From: Xanthomonas vasicola
Lineage (GTDB): Bacteria; Pseudomonadota; Gammaproteobacteria; Xanthomonadales; Xanthomonadaceae
Length of the DNA: 64,000 nucleotides
Assembly: GCF_000772705.2 (NCBI RefSeq)
Contig: NZ_JSBW02000002.1
Location: 62,001-126,000 of the forward strand
Direction: 5' to 3'
In this document: positions 26,561 to 36,443 of the stretch, piece after piece
How the letters are laid out: the number at the start of each line of letters is the position of its first letter
Numbering within the stretch: the first letter of the stretch is position 1
The notes under the pieces: model-generated
What the model was told of the DNA's origin: nothing
Database searches by the model: none
The model's input: the letters and a program-made list of their open reading frames with translations, nothing else
Translations under genes and position numbers: made by a program

Positions 26561-27244
26561 ATGACAATTGAACTGAAGCCCGGCGGCTTACTGATCGCCA
26601 TCGAAGGCATCGACGGCGCCGGCAAGACCACCCTCGCCCGCTGCCTGGCCACCACGCTGGAAACCGCTGGCGCGCGCGTCGTGCTGAGCAAGGAGCCGAC
26701 CAACGGCCCCTGGGGCACCCAACTGCGCCAGTCTGCCGCCACCGGCCGCCTGAGTGCGGACGAAGAAGCCGAGCTGCTGATCCGCGACCGCCACGAACAC
26801 GTGGACACCTTGATCGCGCCCGCGCTGGCACGCGGCGACATCGTGATCCTGGACCGCTACTTCCCCTCGATGGTCGCCTACCAAGGCGCCGCCGGCCTGC
26901 CGCTGGACGAGCTACTGGAGCGCAACGCCTTCGCGCCGCGCCCGGACGTGCTGCTGCTGCTCGACCTGCCCCCACCCACCGGCCTGGCGCGCATCCGCGC
27001 CCGCGGCGATGCGCCCAACCACTTCGAAACCCAGGACAACCTGGAACGCTGCCGCACCATCTTTGCTGGGTTGGAATTGCCAGGCAAACACGTGGTGGAC
27101 GCCAGCGCCGATGCCGACAGCGTGCTGCGCCAGGCCCACGCCATCATCGTAGCCGCATTAGCCGACCGCCTGAGCGGCGATGCAGCGCACGCAGACTCCG
27201 GCAAGGCCGCGCTGGAACTGTTATCGGCCGGCCGCCCGGCCTGA
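26561..27244 (+). CDS. tmk: Thymidylate kinase
   Basis: 227 residues. The P-loop [15 protein letters not shown], the DR motif in [13 protein letters not shown] and the LID region [11 protein letters not shown] are all present. The enzyme phosphorylates dTMP to dTDP with ATP. It is slightly longer than usual by a C-terminal tail. No neighbour such as holB is present, so it looks like a single-gene transcript. Confidence 0.94.
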   Translation: MTIELKPGGLLIAIEGIDGAGKTTLARCLATTLETAGARVVLSKEPTNGPWGTQLRQSAATGRLSADEEAELLIRDRHEHVDTLIAPALARGDIVILDRYFPSMVAYQGAAGLPLDELLERNAFAPRPDVLLLLDLPPPTGLARIRARGDAPNHFETQDNLERCRTIFAGLELPGKHVVDASADADSVLRQAHAIIVAALADRLSGDAAHADSGKAALELLSAGRPA

Positions 27245-27648
27245 TCTGCTACACCTGCTGTCGCGCGAAAACATCGCGCGATGAGTGGTGAAGCGTTGCA
27301 AGCAACTTAGCGGAACACGCTTAGGGCACGTTGCTCAACGCTTCTCGCGTTGGAGAAAGAGCCATGGCTTGCACGCCCTGAAACGCGTGCGCTGAGATGC
27401 CCGCGTCACAAACACAGGCCGCGCAACAGAACAGGTTTGAGGTGAGGGGGGGGGTAAGGCAGGCCACCGTCCCGACGCACGCGCCCGCTTTTCAAACGCT
27501 GCGCACGATAAGGTCCGTTGGAGGAGATGGCGGCAGGCAACACGCTCACCGTGCTTGGCGCCGCTGACCGAACAATCCGGCACACTGCAACGCGTGCTCG
27601 AACCGCAGCACACTCAACCGTGATTGCCACGTGCGCGTGGATTGAAGA
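27245..27648. other. Gap between tmk and tRNA-Thr
   Basis: 404 bases without a supported gene. A run of nine G residues lies at 27446-27454. No terminator with T-tract was identified. Confidence 0.4.
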
Positions 27649-27724
27649 TGGTGCCGGCACCCGGATTCGAACTGGGGACCTACCGCTTACAAGGCGGTTG
27701 CTCTACCAACTGAGCTATGCCGGC
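27649..27724 (-). tRNA. tRNA-Thr (anticodon TGT)
   Basis: On the minus strand the cloverleaf reads GCCGGC acceptor stem, D-arm TAGCTCAGTTGGTAGAG, anticodon stem-loop with CTTGTAA loop (anticodon TGT), T-arm with GTTCGAATC and acceptor GCCGGC. The discriminator base is A, and the terminal CCA is encoded (27651-27649). It reads ACA codons. Confidence 0.96.
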
Positions 27725-27756
27725 GAAGGCAGGCGCATTGCGCGCCGATGCGCATT

Positions 27757-28698
27757 CTAGCGCAGCGCGGCGCAATCTAGCGAACGCTGACGCGCGGCCC
27801 CGGCAGCACCTTGCAAGGCGCTGGTGGCCGCGCTGCTGCGCACATCGATCCACCACCGCGATTGCCCACTGCCGCTGGGCACCAATTGCGCTGGAAACCC
27901 TGCGCCAACCAGGCTGGCCTGGCGCCGCTCGGCGCGCTCGCGGCTCTGGTACTGGCCAAGCGCCACAGTGTTGTCCTCGCCCTGTGCGATCACGTAGTAA
28001 TCGCCCATACCAGCGGCGGCAATGCGCTTGACCAGGGCCTGCGCAGCCGCGCGGTCACCCACGTTGGGCAACATCACCCGAAACGTGCTGACGCCAGCGT
28101 CCTTGTCCTCGCGCACAGTGGCGCGACTGGCCTGCCCACGCACGCGCGCCAGCGCCGCATCGGCATCGGCGCGTGCCGCGAATGGTCCCAGGCTGGCGCA
28201 GCGCTCCGGTGCAGGCACAGGCGGTGGTGACGTGGTTGGCGATGGTTTTGCAGCCGCAGCAGCGACGCTTTCGGCGGGCTTTGCAGCAGCTTTTGTCGTC
28301 GGCGACGTCTCGGCTGCGGCACGCGGCGCCTCCACCGCGATGGCGGAGGCAGCAGTCGTCGATGCAGAGGTGGCAGTGGATGTATTAGCGACTGGCGACG
28401 CGTTTGGCGTTGCTACCGATGCGGACATAGGTGTCGATGCTGATGCTGTCGAAGCCGCGGCGGCCGACGCAGTCGTTCCGCCCTCTGATGGTGATGGTGA
28501 TGGTGATGGTGATGCCAATCCCGCACTCGCCGCAGCGGGCACCGCAGCACCGGTCACCGTCGGCAGCAACTCCAGCCGCGCGACACCGGTCGGTTGCGGC
28601 GGCGCCGGCGGTGGTGCTGGCGGCGGCTGCAAGGCCCACCACAACGCCACCCCGGCATTGAGGACGATCAAGACGACGATGAGCGCGCGGACATACAT
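27757..28698 (-). CDS. SPOR-domain protein with Ala/Ser/Pro-rich linker
   Basis: 313 residues. An N-terminal signal anchor (MYVRALIVVLIVLNAGVALWW) is followed by a low-complexity Ala/Ser/Thr/Pro linker of about 140 residues and a C-terminal domain with CASLGPFAARADADAAL and YYVIAQGEDNTVALGQY, which fits the SPOR fold that binds denuded septal peptidoglycan. The linker contains a hexanucleotide repeat (28486-28514) encoding Ser-Pro units. The gene lies 9 bases after coaX on the same strand, so it likely belongs to the birA-coaX operon. Confidence 0.75.
   Translation of the reverse strand: MYVRALIVVLIVLNAGVALWWALQPPPAPPPAPPQPTGVARLELLPTVTGAAVPAAASAGLASPSPSPSPSEGGTTASAAAASTASASTPMSASVATPNASPVANTSTATSASTTAASAIAVEAPRAAAETSPTTKAAAKPAESVAAAAAKPSPTTSPPPVPAPERCASLGPFAARADADAALARVRGQASRATVREDKDAGVSTFRVMLPNVGDRAAAQALVKRIAAAGMGDYYVIAQGEDNTVALGQYQSRERAERRQASLVGAGFPAQLVPSGSGQSRWWIDVRSSAATSALQGAAGAARQRSLDCAALR
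28486..28514. repeat. TGATGG hexanucleotide tandem repeat
   Basis: Four complete and one partial TGATGG units in the coding sequence of the SPOR protein. On the minus strand they encode alternating Ser and Pro. Gain or loss of a unit keeps the frame, so the number may vary between strains. Confidence 0.85.
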
Positions 28699-28707
28699 GC
28701 GCCGATT

Positions 28708-29436
28708 CTACGTGGACGCCGCAGCGGTCGCCCACGTCGCCAGACCGTCCAGCACCAACGCAGCGCGGAACGTGGCAGCGGGCAACAGCGGTAGCAGCGG
28801 CGGCGCGCCACCCCCATGGACGAGCAGCCGCACCGGCATGCCCAGGCTGCGTTGCGCGTGCTGCAGGCTGCGCTCGATCAGCGCGACCGCCGCGCCGTCG
28901 CAGCCGGAGGTCAACGCATCGTCGGTGTCGGTGGCCAGCTCGACGTAATCGCCGCCGCTGACCGGCAGCTGCACCGCGCGCGCATGCAGCGCTTCGCGCA
29001 TGGTGGTCGGCGAGGCGGCGATGCGGCCGCCGTGATGCAGGCCATCGGCGCCAAGCACGTCGATGGTCAATGCGGTGCCCACGCCGGCCACCAGCACCGG
29101 CGCATTGCCCCGCGCACCCAGCAGCGCCAGAAAACGGTCCACGCCGAAACGGCTCGGATCAGCGTAGGCGATGCGGATGCCGGCGCATTCGGCGGCGGTC
29201 CGCACGATGCGCACCTGCGCAAAGCGCTCCTGCAGGCAGGCGATCATGCGTTGCGTCAGTGCCGGTGCGGCCACGCTAGCAACGTGCGCGATACGCCCGG
29301 ACGGCAGCGCTGCCAGCGCGGCCGCATCCATGGCTTCGGCGCCATGCGCCCATGCCTGCACCTCGCCGGCACGGTTGCCGTGCAGCGGCGCGTACTTGAA
29401 CCGCGAATTTCCCAGGTCGAACAACCACTCGCTCAT
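28708..29436 (-). CDS. coaX: Type III pantothenate kinase
   Basis: 242 residues. The N-terminal FDLGNSRFKYA, the central YADPSRFGVDRFLALLGA and AGVGTALTIDVL motifs identify CoaX. The enzyme phosphorylates pantothenate at the first step of coenzyme A synthesis. The start overlaps the birA stop by four bases, the usual arrangement of birA-coaX in many proteobacteria. Confidence 0.94.
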   Translation of the reverse strand: MSEWLFDLGNSRFKYAPLHGNRAGEVQAWAHGAEAMDAAALAALPSGRIAHVASVAAPALTQRMIACLQERFAQVRIVRTAAECAGIRIAYADPSRFGVDRFLALLGARGNAPVLVAGVGTALTIDVLGADGLHHGGRIAASPTTMREALHARAVQLPVSGGDYVELATDTDDALTSGCDGAAVALIERSLQHAQRSLGMPVRLLVHGGGAPPLLPLLPAATFRAALVLDGLATWATAAAST

Positions 29437-30443
29437 GCAGGTCTCACGCTCACTTCTCCGGAGTGGAACAGGCGCACCGTGTCGCCCAGTTGCACACGCA
29501 AGGCGCCGTCAGCCGCCAGGCCAAGCGCGACGCCACCATGCCGGGTGCCGGCCTCTTCAACCTGCACCGCACGCCCACTCAGGACATCCAGGTCTGCATA
29601 GCGCCCCAGGAACGGCGCCAGCCCCTGCGCCTCGAACAGGTCCAGTGCCGGCAGCAAGCCGGACAACACCGCCGCCGTGACGCGGTCGCGCGACACCGGG
29701 CTGTCAGCCAAGGTATCCAGATCGATCCACGGCTGGTCGATGCTGGCCGCTGCTGCCGCCGGCATGTGCACGTTCAAGCCCAGCCCGATCACCGCACGCG
29801 CGTTGCCGGCCATTTCGCCGCCACCCTCGATCAACAGGCCGCCCAGCTTGCGCTCGCGTGCCAGCAAATCGTTGGGCCATTTCAGCCCGACATCGGCGAA
29901 CCCGCAACCACGCAAGGCTTCAGCCACTGCCACCCCGATAGCCAGGCTAAGGCCGGCCAGCTGGCCCAGCCCGCCACTGAAACGGCGCGACGCAGACAAG
30001 TAGATGTGCGCGCCCAGCGGCGAGGTCCACTGACGGCCGCGTCGGCCACGGCCGCCGGTCTGGCGCTCGGCCAGCAGCACCGCCACGCCGTGTTCGGGCG
30101 CCGGCTGCGCCAGCAAGGTGGTATTGGTGGATTCCAGCGTCCAGGCCACGTCCAGCGCAGCGAGGCCGGCTGCCGCATCCGGTGCCATGCCGGCGCGAAT
30201 GCGCGCCGCGTCCAGCAGATCCAACGGCGTGGCCAGCCGATAACCATCCCCGGCCCGTCCTTCGATGTCGACACCCGCCGCGCGCAGATTCTGGATGCGC
30301 TTCCACACCGCCGCGCGGGTCAAGCCGGCATCGCGTGCAAGCGCATCGCCGGACCGCCGGCCACCGGCGAGTTTGGCCAGCAGGGCACGATCATCCACGG
30401 CTGGGACACGCAATAAGGGGTGAGATGGCAGGAGCTGCGGCAT
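29433..30443 (-). CDS. birA: Bifunctional biotin-[acetyl-CoA carboxylase] ligase/biotin operon repressor
   Basis: 336 residues. The N-terminal winged helix (LLAKLAGGRRSGDALARDAGLTR) indicates a DNA-binding bifunctional form. The ligase core shows TLESTNTTLL, the biotinyl-AMP loop ERQTGGRGRRGRQW, LKWPNDLL and a C-terminal SH3-like domain. It attaches biotin to the carboxylase carrier protein and probably represses biotin genes. First gene of the birA-coaX-SPOR operon. Confidence 0.93.
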   Translation of the reverse strand: MPQLLPSHPLLRVPAVDDRALLAKLAGGRRSGDALARDAGLTRAAVWKRIQNLRAAGVDIEGRAGDGYRLATPLDLLDAARIRAGMAPDAAAGLAALDVAWTLESTNTTLLAQPAPEHGVAVLLAERQTGGRGRRGRQWTSPLGAHIYLSASRRFSGGLGQLAGLSLAIGVAVAEALRGCGFADVGLKWPNDLLARERKLGGLLIEGGGEMAGNARAVIGLGLNVHMPAAAAASIDQPWIDLDTLADSPVSRDRVTAAVLSGLLPALDLFEAQGLAPFLGRYADLDVLSGRAVQVEEAGTRHGGVALGLAADGALRVQLGDTVRLFHSGEVSVRPA

Positions 30444-30788
30444 GCGTAGAAGAACGCCCTACATGCTTGACGGGCCGTCCGGGGGACGCGCGTAACGCAG
30501 CATCGGCGTGCCAGACGAAGCGTGCTGTCGGGTTGATGGCCGGCAGCAAACAGGGGGCATGCTGCGGCTGGCCATCACGCGCGTCGGACCAGTAGTGCCC
30601 CGCGGCACCTGCGCCGCAACGCTGGCCGCCGGCGCCTCTCATTTCAAAGTGCATCACACGCCCGAAGTCCCCGAATCCATCCGCCAAAGTATGCGCCAAG
30701 CCCTCCCGGGCGCCCAGCGCGGCTTGCGTGAGGGAGTGAAAAGCGCGTTATGATCGGCGACTCACGCCGCTTGCCCTGGATGTGGACG
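30444..30788. other. Divergent gap between birA and a small secreted protein gene
   Basis: 345 bases with no supported gene. It should hold the birA promoter. No consensus element was recognisable by eye. Confidence 0.4.
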
Positions 30789-31067
30789 ATGCGCCGAATC
30801 ACGGTTTGCCTGCTCATGCTGTTGGCTCCGCTTGCCGCACTGGCATCGGACAAGTTCGTCGACGGCGATAATGAGAGCTGCGTCAGCACCAACTCGGCCG
30901 CACGCGGCAGAACACCGGCCCCCGAGGCGGCACCGGCACGCACCACCCCGCACAAAGCCGCGCCCTCCACCAATGGCGGTGGCGGTGGCAGCGATGGCGA
31001 TTCGTTATTCCCACGCATGCGCACCATGCCGCGTTGGCACAGTTTCCTGCCGGGCATGTTCCGCTGA
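30789..31067 (+). CDS. Small secreted protein of unknown function
   Basis: 92 residues from ATG 30789, which starts a signal peptide (MRRITVCLLMLLAPLAALA); an earlier start at 30750 places residues before it. The mature part is Thr/Pro/Gly-rich with DGDNESCVST and a GGGGGSDGD stretch. No known family. It is followed directly by the mtfA-like pseudogene. Confidence 0.6.
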   Translation: MRRITVCLLMLLAPLAALASDKFVDGDNESCVSTNSAARGRTPAPEAAPARTTPHKAAPSTNGGGGGSDGDSLFPRMRTMPRWHSFLPGMFR

Positions 31068-31834
31068 TCCAGTGGTTAACGCGCTGGCTGCGCCGGACGC
31101 CTCCCGACATTGCTGATGCACTCTGGCAACCGCTGTGCAGCAATTGCGCGTGGGTCGCAGCGCTCGATCCGCCTCGCCAACAATGCCTGCGCGCATTGAC
31201 CGCGCAATTCCTGCATCGAAAAAACCATTTCGCCCGTCGACGGGCAGCTGCAACCGCACGATCAGCTCGTGCTGGCTGCGACCTGCTGCCTGCCACTGCT
31301 GGAAATAGGCGCCTCTGGTTGGCGTGGCTGGTAGCAATTGATCGTGTATCCGGATGCGTTCCGCGTGCAGCGCTCGCACATGGATGCTGCCGGAGTGATG
31401 CACGCGTGGGACGACGCCCTGATCGGCGAAGCGTGGGAGCAAGGTCCGTTGATCGTCAGCTGGGCTGATGTGCAAGCCGATCTGGATGACCCGCAGGCGG
31501 GCTTCAACGCGATCGTGCACGAAATGGCGCACAAGCTCGATGCACTGGATGGCGCGCTCGACGGCACACCGCCATTACCACGCGATGCGCAGCGGGCCTG
31601 GGCCTGGGCCCGGGATTTCCAGCGTGCCTACGATTTTTTTGCCAGCGCGTCGATGCCGGCGAAGACACCGAGATCGACCCGTATGCCGCCGAAGCGCCGG
31701 AAGAATTCTTCGCGGTGGTCAGCGAATATCACTTCTCCGCACCGCATCTGCTTGCACACGCGATGCCGCAGGTCGCTGCGCACTTGGAACGTTTTTACGG
31801 GCCCTCACCGTTTGCAGCTTCAGCGCAGCGTTGA
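31034..31834 (+). pseudogene. mtfA: MtfA-like M90 metallopeptidase, broken by three lesions
   Basis: Segments of an MtfA-like protein occur in order but in different frames. WLTRWLRRTPPDIADALWQ comes first. A run of six A (near 31218-31223) then shifts the frame to KTISPVDGQLQPHDQLVLAA. An in-frame TAG at 31332 follows, where a Gln codon is expected. The zinc site HEMAHKLDALDG is intact, and a run of seven T (31634-31640) shifts back to EEFFAVVSEYHFSAP. MtfA titrates the Mlc repressor in enterobacteria. The start is uncertain and overlaps the previous gene. Three separate lesions, including a substitution, argue for a true pseudogene. Confidence 0.82.
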
Positions 31835-31977
31835 GTGTGCTGCTGCACTAGCCGGCGTCGCTGTCGCTTTGGCAAACGACACGTACAGCCGTCGCTTGAA
31901 ACACTGCCGCCGCATTGAAACAAAACCACCGTCATGTTCTGCACATGTTCTTTCGTGCGCTTGGTCGCTCTGCGAAT

Positions 31978-33162
31978 TCACACCAATCCAAGATCGCGTG
32001 GTTTAGCGCCGGGGAACACCCGCTCCAATTGCGCTGGCGACAGGCCCCACACGCGAGTCAGCAGCCCGCCAAACAGACTGCGGTAATTGTTGAGCACCGG
32101 GTAATCGCGGTTCTGCAGCAGCTGCGCCTGTTCGACCGCCACTTGTTCGCCAGCGATGCGGCCGCCGTGCACGCCTCCGCCCAACACCCAGTACGTGGTG
32201 CCATGGCCGTGATCAGTGCCCTTGCTGCCGTTTTCGCGGAAGGTGCGTCCGAACTCGGAGATCACCACCACCACGGTGTCGTTCCATGCCGGCCCCAGCG
32301 CATCGGCATAGGCGGCCAGCCCTTCGCCGAGATTGCGCAGGTTGTTGGCCAAACCACCTTCCACACTGCCTTGGTTGGCATGCGTGTCCCAACCACCGAC
32401 ATCGACAAAGCCCAGGCGATAACGCTCGCGCATCAAGGTCGCCATGCGCCGGGTTTCGTCGGCAAAGGTGCGTGCGCTAGCGGCGCCGCGGCCGGCCTGC
32501 TCCATCTCTTCGCGCAGCTGCGCGGTGACCTGCTGACGCAATGCAAGACCATCGCGCGCAGCGGCGGCCAACGGCGTGCTGTCGTACATCTGCGACAGGA
32601 TCTGCGCCTGCCGCGCATCCAGCCCACCTTTGCCGATGCTCCGCAACGACACGTTGGGTAAATCGCCGCCGCCTTGAAACGTCAGCGGCAACGAATCGGT
32701 AAACGCGATCGCCGACACTCCACTCAGCACACCCGACAGGCGCGCCATGAACCCGGAGCGGTAATCGCGATGCTTGCCCGCCTGGCCGGATTCGATATCG
32801 TCCTGGGTTTCGAAGTGACTGCGCGACAGATCGTCGGTGCCGGCGAACGGCACGAAGGCCACTTGCTTGCGTTCCCACAGCGGCAGCAGCGTATCGCGCA
32901 CCACCGGGTTGAGACCCCACTGCGCGTTCAGTGCCACAGCGCTGTTTGGATTGGCGGCATCTGGCCGCGCAATCGCCAGACTCGGCCGCGACTGGTAATA
33001 AAAATCGCTGCTATGCGGTACCAGCAGGTTATTGCTGTCGTAGCCACCACGCAGAAACACCACCAGCATGCGCGCGCTATCGCGTGGCGCAGCGAACAGA
33101 CGACCGGCCCACGGCATGCTTGCAGCGGCTGCAGAGGCAAGCAGAAATTGACGTCGTTGCAT
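31978..33162 (-). CDS. DUF1501 family secreted protein
   Basis: 394 residues from ATG 33162. A Tat-type leader (MQRRQFLLASAAAASMPWAG) is followed by FLRGGYDSNNLLVP, WDTHANQ and VVVISEFGRTFREN with DHGHGTTYWVLGGGV, hallmarks of DUF1501, a distant sulfatase/alkaline-phosphatase-like fold. Function unknown. It lies 126 bases downstream of the DUF1800 gene; the two families are almost always neighbours, which suggests one exported complex. Confidence 0.85.
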   Translation of the reverse strand: MQRRQFLLASAAAASMPWAGRLFAAPRDSARMLVVFLRGGYDSNNLLVPHSSDFYYQSRPSLAIARPDAANPNSAVALNAQWGLNPVVRDTLLPLWERKQVAFVPFAGTDDLSRSHFETQDDIESGQAGKHRDYRSGFMARLSGVLSGVSAIAFTDSLPLTFQGGGDLPNVSLRSIGKGGLDARQAQILSQMYDSTPLAAAARDGLALRQQVTAQLREEMEQAGRGAASARTFADETRRMATLMRERYRLGFVDVGGWDTHANQGSVEGGLANNLRNLGEGLAAYADALGPAWNDTVVVVISEFGRTFRENGSKGTDHGHGTTYWVLGGGVHGGRIAGEQVAVEQAQLLQNRDYPVLNNYRSLFGGLLTRVWGLSPAQLERVFPGAKPRDLGLV

Positions 33163-33288
33163 GGTGTACTCCCGCGGCGATGACCGCTTGGCATTCGTTA
33201 GATCGTTGGATTGGTGGTTTGAATCTGCGCGCATTGAACCGTTGGCGCTGCATCAGCGCAGCTGAATCGATGTCGTGATGTCGTTGCG

Positions 33289-34878
33289 TCAGCGATAGTT
33301 GAAGTCAGGCGACGACAGCAAAAATCCATTCCATTCGGCGGGCGAGCGCGCTTGCGTCAGTGCCTGCTGGGTGGCGGCAGACAGCGAGGGCGCCAGCCAC
33401 CGATACGAAGGGCGCGTGTCGATTTGCGTCACTGCCGGAATCGGCGTGTCGTTGTCGCCGTCCAGACGAAACAATTGCTTCGGTCCGCCACCGATCGAAC
33501 GCGCCACTTCAAAGCGCCGCGCCAATTGCCCGGAACTGGTCCACGCCTGCGACTGCAGCGACCAGCCGTCAGGCGTGATGCGTCCGAACAACGGCTCGCC
33601 GAGCTGCTGCACCCAACTGGCCATCGGCGCAGCATTGATCACCGCTTGATCCTCATACGCCACCCGCATCGCCGACACCACAAACCGGTTCGGGTCTTTG
33701 AACTTGCGCGGTTGCGCCTGCGCAAACTCAGGCGACGCCAGCATGGTTTGCATTACCTTGGTGATATCGCCATCGCTGCGCTGGAACGTGTTGGCCATGC
33801 GCGTCACCAGCGCAGCGGGCGGCGTGTCGCTGACGAAATACTCGGCCAGGCGTTGCGAAATGAAATGTGCGCAGGCCGGTTGCCGCACCAACAGCTGCAC
33901 GGCGCGCTCGATCTCATCCAGATTACCTCCGGCGATGTGCTGACCAAGCAGCATCTTGTCGCCGGGTTGATGGCGCGCCGGATTGAATTCGAACAAACCC
34001 TTGCGCACGACCTGCGCCTGTCCTGGCGATGCGGGTGGCAACGGCGGTGCGCCGTTGGCCTTGATCGCCACCAGGCCTGCGCCGGTAAGGATCAGCGCCA
34101 GCTGCTGCACATCCTGCTGGCTGTAGCCGCCATGCACACCTAGCGTGTGCAGTTCCATCAACTCGCGTGCGTAGTTTTCGTTGACCTTGCCCTTGGCATT
34201 CTTGGCGTTGTCCAGGTATTCCAGCATCGCCGGGCTTTCCAGCGTCGCCATCACCAAGTCGGCAAACTTGCCGGTGGCATTCGGGCGAATCGCGTTTTCC
34301 ATGTAGTCGGCGGCCATCCATTTCACACGCGCCTTGTCGGCATACACGCTGAAATGATTAAGCCAGAACCACACCAGTTGCTCACGCAGCTGATCCGTCG
34401 CGTACACCGCGCGCAGCAATTGCGCCTGGCGCGCCTGCACCAACATCTGCCCGCCGCGCGCCTGCCAGTCCTTCTTCAGGGCAACCTTTTCATCGCCATC
34501 GGGCATGGCCTGCAGGCGGAGCTTGTCGGCCTCGTATTGGGTCAGCAAATCCACCAGCGGGGTGTGCAACCCATCGAAGCGCTGCAGCTGTGCCCGCACC
34601 GGCGCGGGCAACGCCCCGTCATCGCTGGGCTGCAGTAACAGCGCACCGAAGCGTTTGGGGCCAAGCCGCGTCAGTTGCGTCGCGCTGTTGCCATCCACGC
34701 CGTAGGTGGCGCGTTGCAGCCAGCGTGTCTGTGCTGGTGTAAGCGGTGATTCGGCAGCCGTGCAATTGAGCGCGCAGACGCTGCCAATCAATAGCGGCAG
34801 CGCGCGCCATCCACGCCAGTGCCGCGCGTGCGCCGCACGCGTTTCCATGCGCCCTGCCTGGCTAACTTGCTCGAACAT
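33289..34878 (-). CDS. DUF1800 family protein
   Basis: 529 residues from ATG 34878, chosen because GGAGGG lies just upstream (34888-34883); an ATG at 34890 is also in frame. A hydrophobic leader (LPLLIGSVCALNCTA) is followed by the DUF1800 pattern: RWLQRATYGVD, LVWFWLNHFSVYAD, ARELMELHTLGVHGGYSQQDV. Function unknown. Upstream partner of the DUF1501 gene. Confidence 0.83.
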   Translation of the reverse strand: MFEQVSQAGRMETRAAHARHWRGWRALPLLIGSVCALNCTAAESPLTPAQTRWLQRATYGVDGNSATQLTRLGPKRFGALLLQPSDDGALPAPVRAQLQRFDGLHTPLVDLLTQYEADKLRLQAMPDGDEKVALKKDWQARGGQMLVQARQAQLLRAVYATDQLREQLVWFWLNHFSVYADKARVKWMAADYMENAIRPNATGKFADLVMATLESPAMLEYLDNAKNAKGKVNENYARELMELHTLGVHGGYSQQDVQQLALILTGAGLVAIKANGAPPLPPASPGQAQVVRKGLFEFNPARHQPGDKMLLGQHIAGGNLDEIERAVQLLVRQPACAHFISQRLAEYFVSDTPPAALVTRMANTFQRSDGDITKVMQTMLASPEFAQAQPRKFKDPNRFVVSAMRVAYEDQAVINAAPMASWVQQLGEPLFGRITPDGWSLQSQAWTSSGQLARRFEVARSIGGGPKQLFRLDGDNDTPIPAVTQIDTRPSYRWLAPSLSAATQQALTQARSPAEWNGFLLSSPDFNYR

Positions 34879-34998
34879 GCGGCCCTCCATCGCAACGGCT
34901 TACCGACCCAGTATGGGTAAGCCAACGCATGAGCGGTTAAACGGTTGTCGGAAGGTCTGCGGGCATTGACCAGGTGTTCATCGGGCCACTCCCGATGG

Positions 34999-36414
34999 TC
35001 ACAGTCCCGGCGGCAGGGTCACGTCGAAGCGGGCGCCGCCCAATTCCTGCGAGCGCACCACCTGCAGTTCGCCACGGTAGGCCTTGATCAGATCCTGCAC
35101 GATCGACATGCCGATGCCATGCCCTTGCACGCGCTCATCGCCACGCACACCGCGCTGCAGGATTTTGGCCACGTCTTCGGGCGCGATGCCGGGACCATCG
35201 TCTTCCACCGACAGGATCAACCCGGCACGACGGCTACCGGTGGTGGGGCCTGGTTGTGCGGTCAGCAGCACGCGGCTACGCGCCCACTTGAAGCCGTTTT
35301 CCAGCAGATTGCCGAGTAGTTCCTGCAAATCGCCCGGCTCGCCGTGAAAGCGTGCTTCGGGCGAAATATCGAATTCGCACAACACGCCCTTGACCGAGTA
35401 CACCTTCTCCAGACCACGCACGATTTCTTCGGCGGTCGGCTCGATCGGAAGCGGTGCGGCGAACAACTTGTGTCCGCTGGAAGCCGCGCGTGCTAGCTGA
35501 TAAGACACCAGATCGTTCATGCGGCGCAGCTGCACATCCATTTCTTCGTGCAGATCGCGCTCGGATGCACCGCTGTCCAATTGCGTGCGCAACACGGCGA
35601 TGGGTGTCTTGAGGCTGTGCGCCAGATCGGCCAGCGTATTGCGCTGACGCTCCAGGTTGTCGCGTTCGCTCTCGATGAAGGCATTGATGCTGTCGGTCAG
35701 CGGCTCCAACTCGCGCGGATGCTGCTCGCTCATGCGCTGGATCTCGCCGCGCTGCACCTTGGTCAGTTCATTGATGACACGCCGCAGCGGGCGCAGGCTC
35801 CATTGCAGGATGAAAGCCTGCAACACCAGCAACACCACACCGGCGCTACCGAGATAGAACCACACTGCACCACGGAACACGCGCAGCTGCGCGCCCATCG
35901 AGCGCGCATCTTCCATCACATAAATGGTGTAGGGAATCTCGCCGCCGTGTTCGCGTTCGACGTAGCTCACGCCCAGGCCGTAGCGATAGAGCTGGCCCAG
36001 GCTGCCGTCGATCTGGGTCATTTCCAACGGGCCGATGAACTCTTCCTGGCGCGGCTCTAGCATGCGGCCGTGCGGAATATTCGGGCCTTCGGCAGACATC
36101 GAGGTCCAGCTTTCGTCCGGGCGCACCACTTCGACGTACAGCCCGCCGCCGGGAACGTCAAAGCGCGGGTCGGGCGGTTGTCCTCCGATGTACAGCGAGC
36201 CATCGCGTACGAAATCGATATTGGCCGCATACGCGGAGGCGTAATTCTTCAGCCGCTCGCGCAGATTCTTTTCAGCGGTGTCGGCAAACGCCACATCCAG
36301 CGCGTACCCCGCAAGCGCAAGGAAGGCCACCAGACTGAGGCTGGCGGCCAACAGCTGGCGGGCCTGCAACGAGCGCGGCCGCCAGCGTCTATACCACTTG
36401 GAGCGGCCCGACAC
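34999..36414 (-). CDS. phoQ: PhoQ-like sensor histidine kinase
   Basis: 471 residues. Two transmembrane helices (about 18-40 and 185-207) flank a periplasmic sensor domain. Then HAMP (LRPLRRVINELTKVQRGE), the H-box LADLAHSLKTPIAVLRTQLD, an N-box and the G-box VEDDGPGIAPED. Gene order after phoP and the sensor pattern fit xanthomonad PhoQ, which senses divalent cations and regulates virulence. The start lies 29 bases after the phoP stop. Confidence 0.88.
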   Translation of the reverse strand: MSGRSKWYRRWRPRSLQARQLLAASLSLVAFLALAGYALDVAFADTAEKNLRERLKNYASAYAANIDFVRDGSLYIGGQPPDPRFDVPGGGLYVEVVRPDESWTSMSAEGPNIPHGRMLEPRQEEFIGPLEMTQIDGSLGQLYRYGLGVSYVEREHGGEIPYTIYVMEDARSMGAQLRVFRGAVWFYLGSAGVVLLVLQAFILQWSLRPLRRVINELTKVQRGEIQRMSEQHPRELEPLTDSINAFIESERDNLERQRNTLADLAHSLKTPIAVLRTQLDSGASERDLHEEMDVQLRRMNDLVSYQLARAASSGHKLFAAPLPIEPTAEEIVRGLEKVYSVKGVLCEFDISPEARFHGEPGDLQELLGNLLENGFKWARSRVLLTAQPGPTTGSRRAGLILSVEDDGPGIAPEDVAKILQRGVRGDERVQGHGIGMSIVQDLIKAYRGELQVVRSQELGGARFDVTLPPGL

Positions 36415-36443
36415 CCTGTCTTCCTGTTTGCCGACGCGCGGAC

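Noticed and set aside
27446..27454. Run of nine G, considered as a phase-variation tract
   Set aside because: It lies outside any supported gene and promoter, so there is no target to switch.
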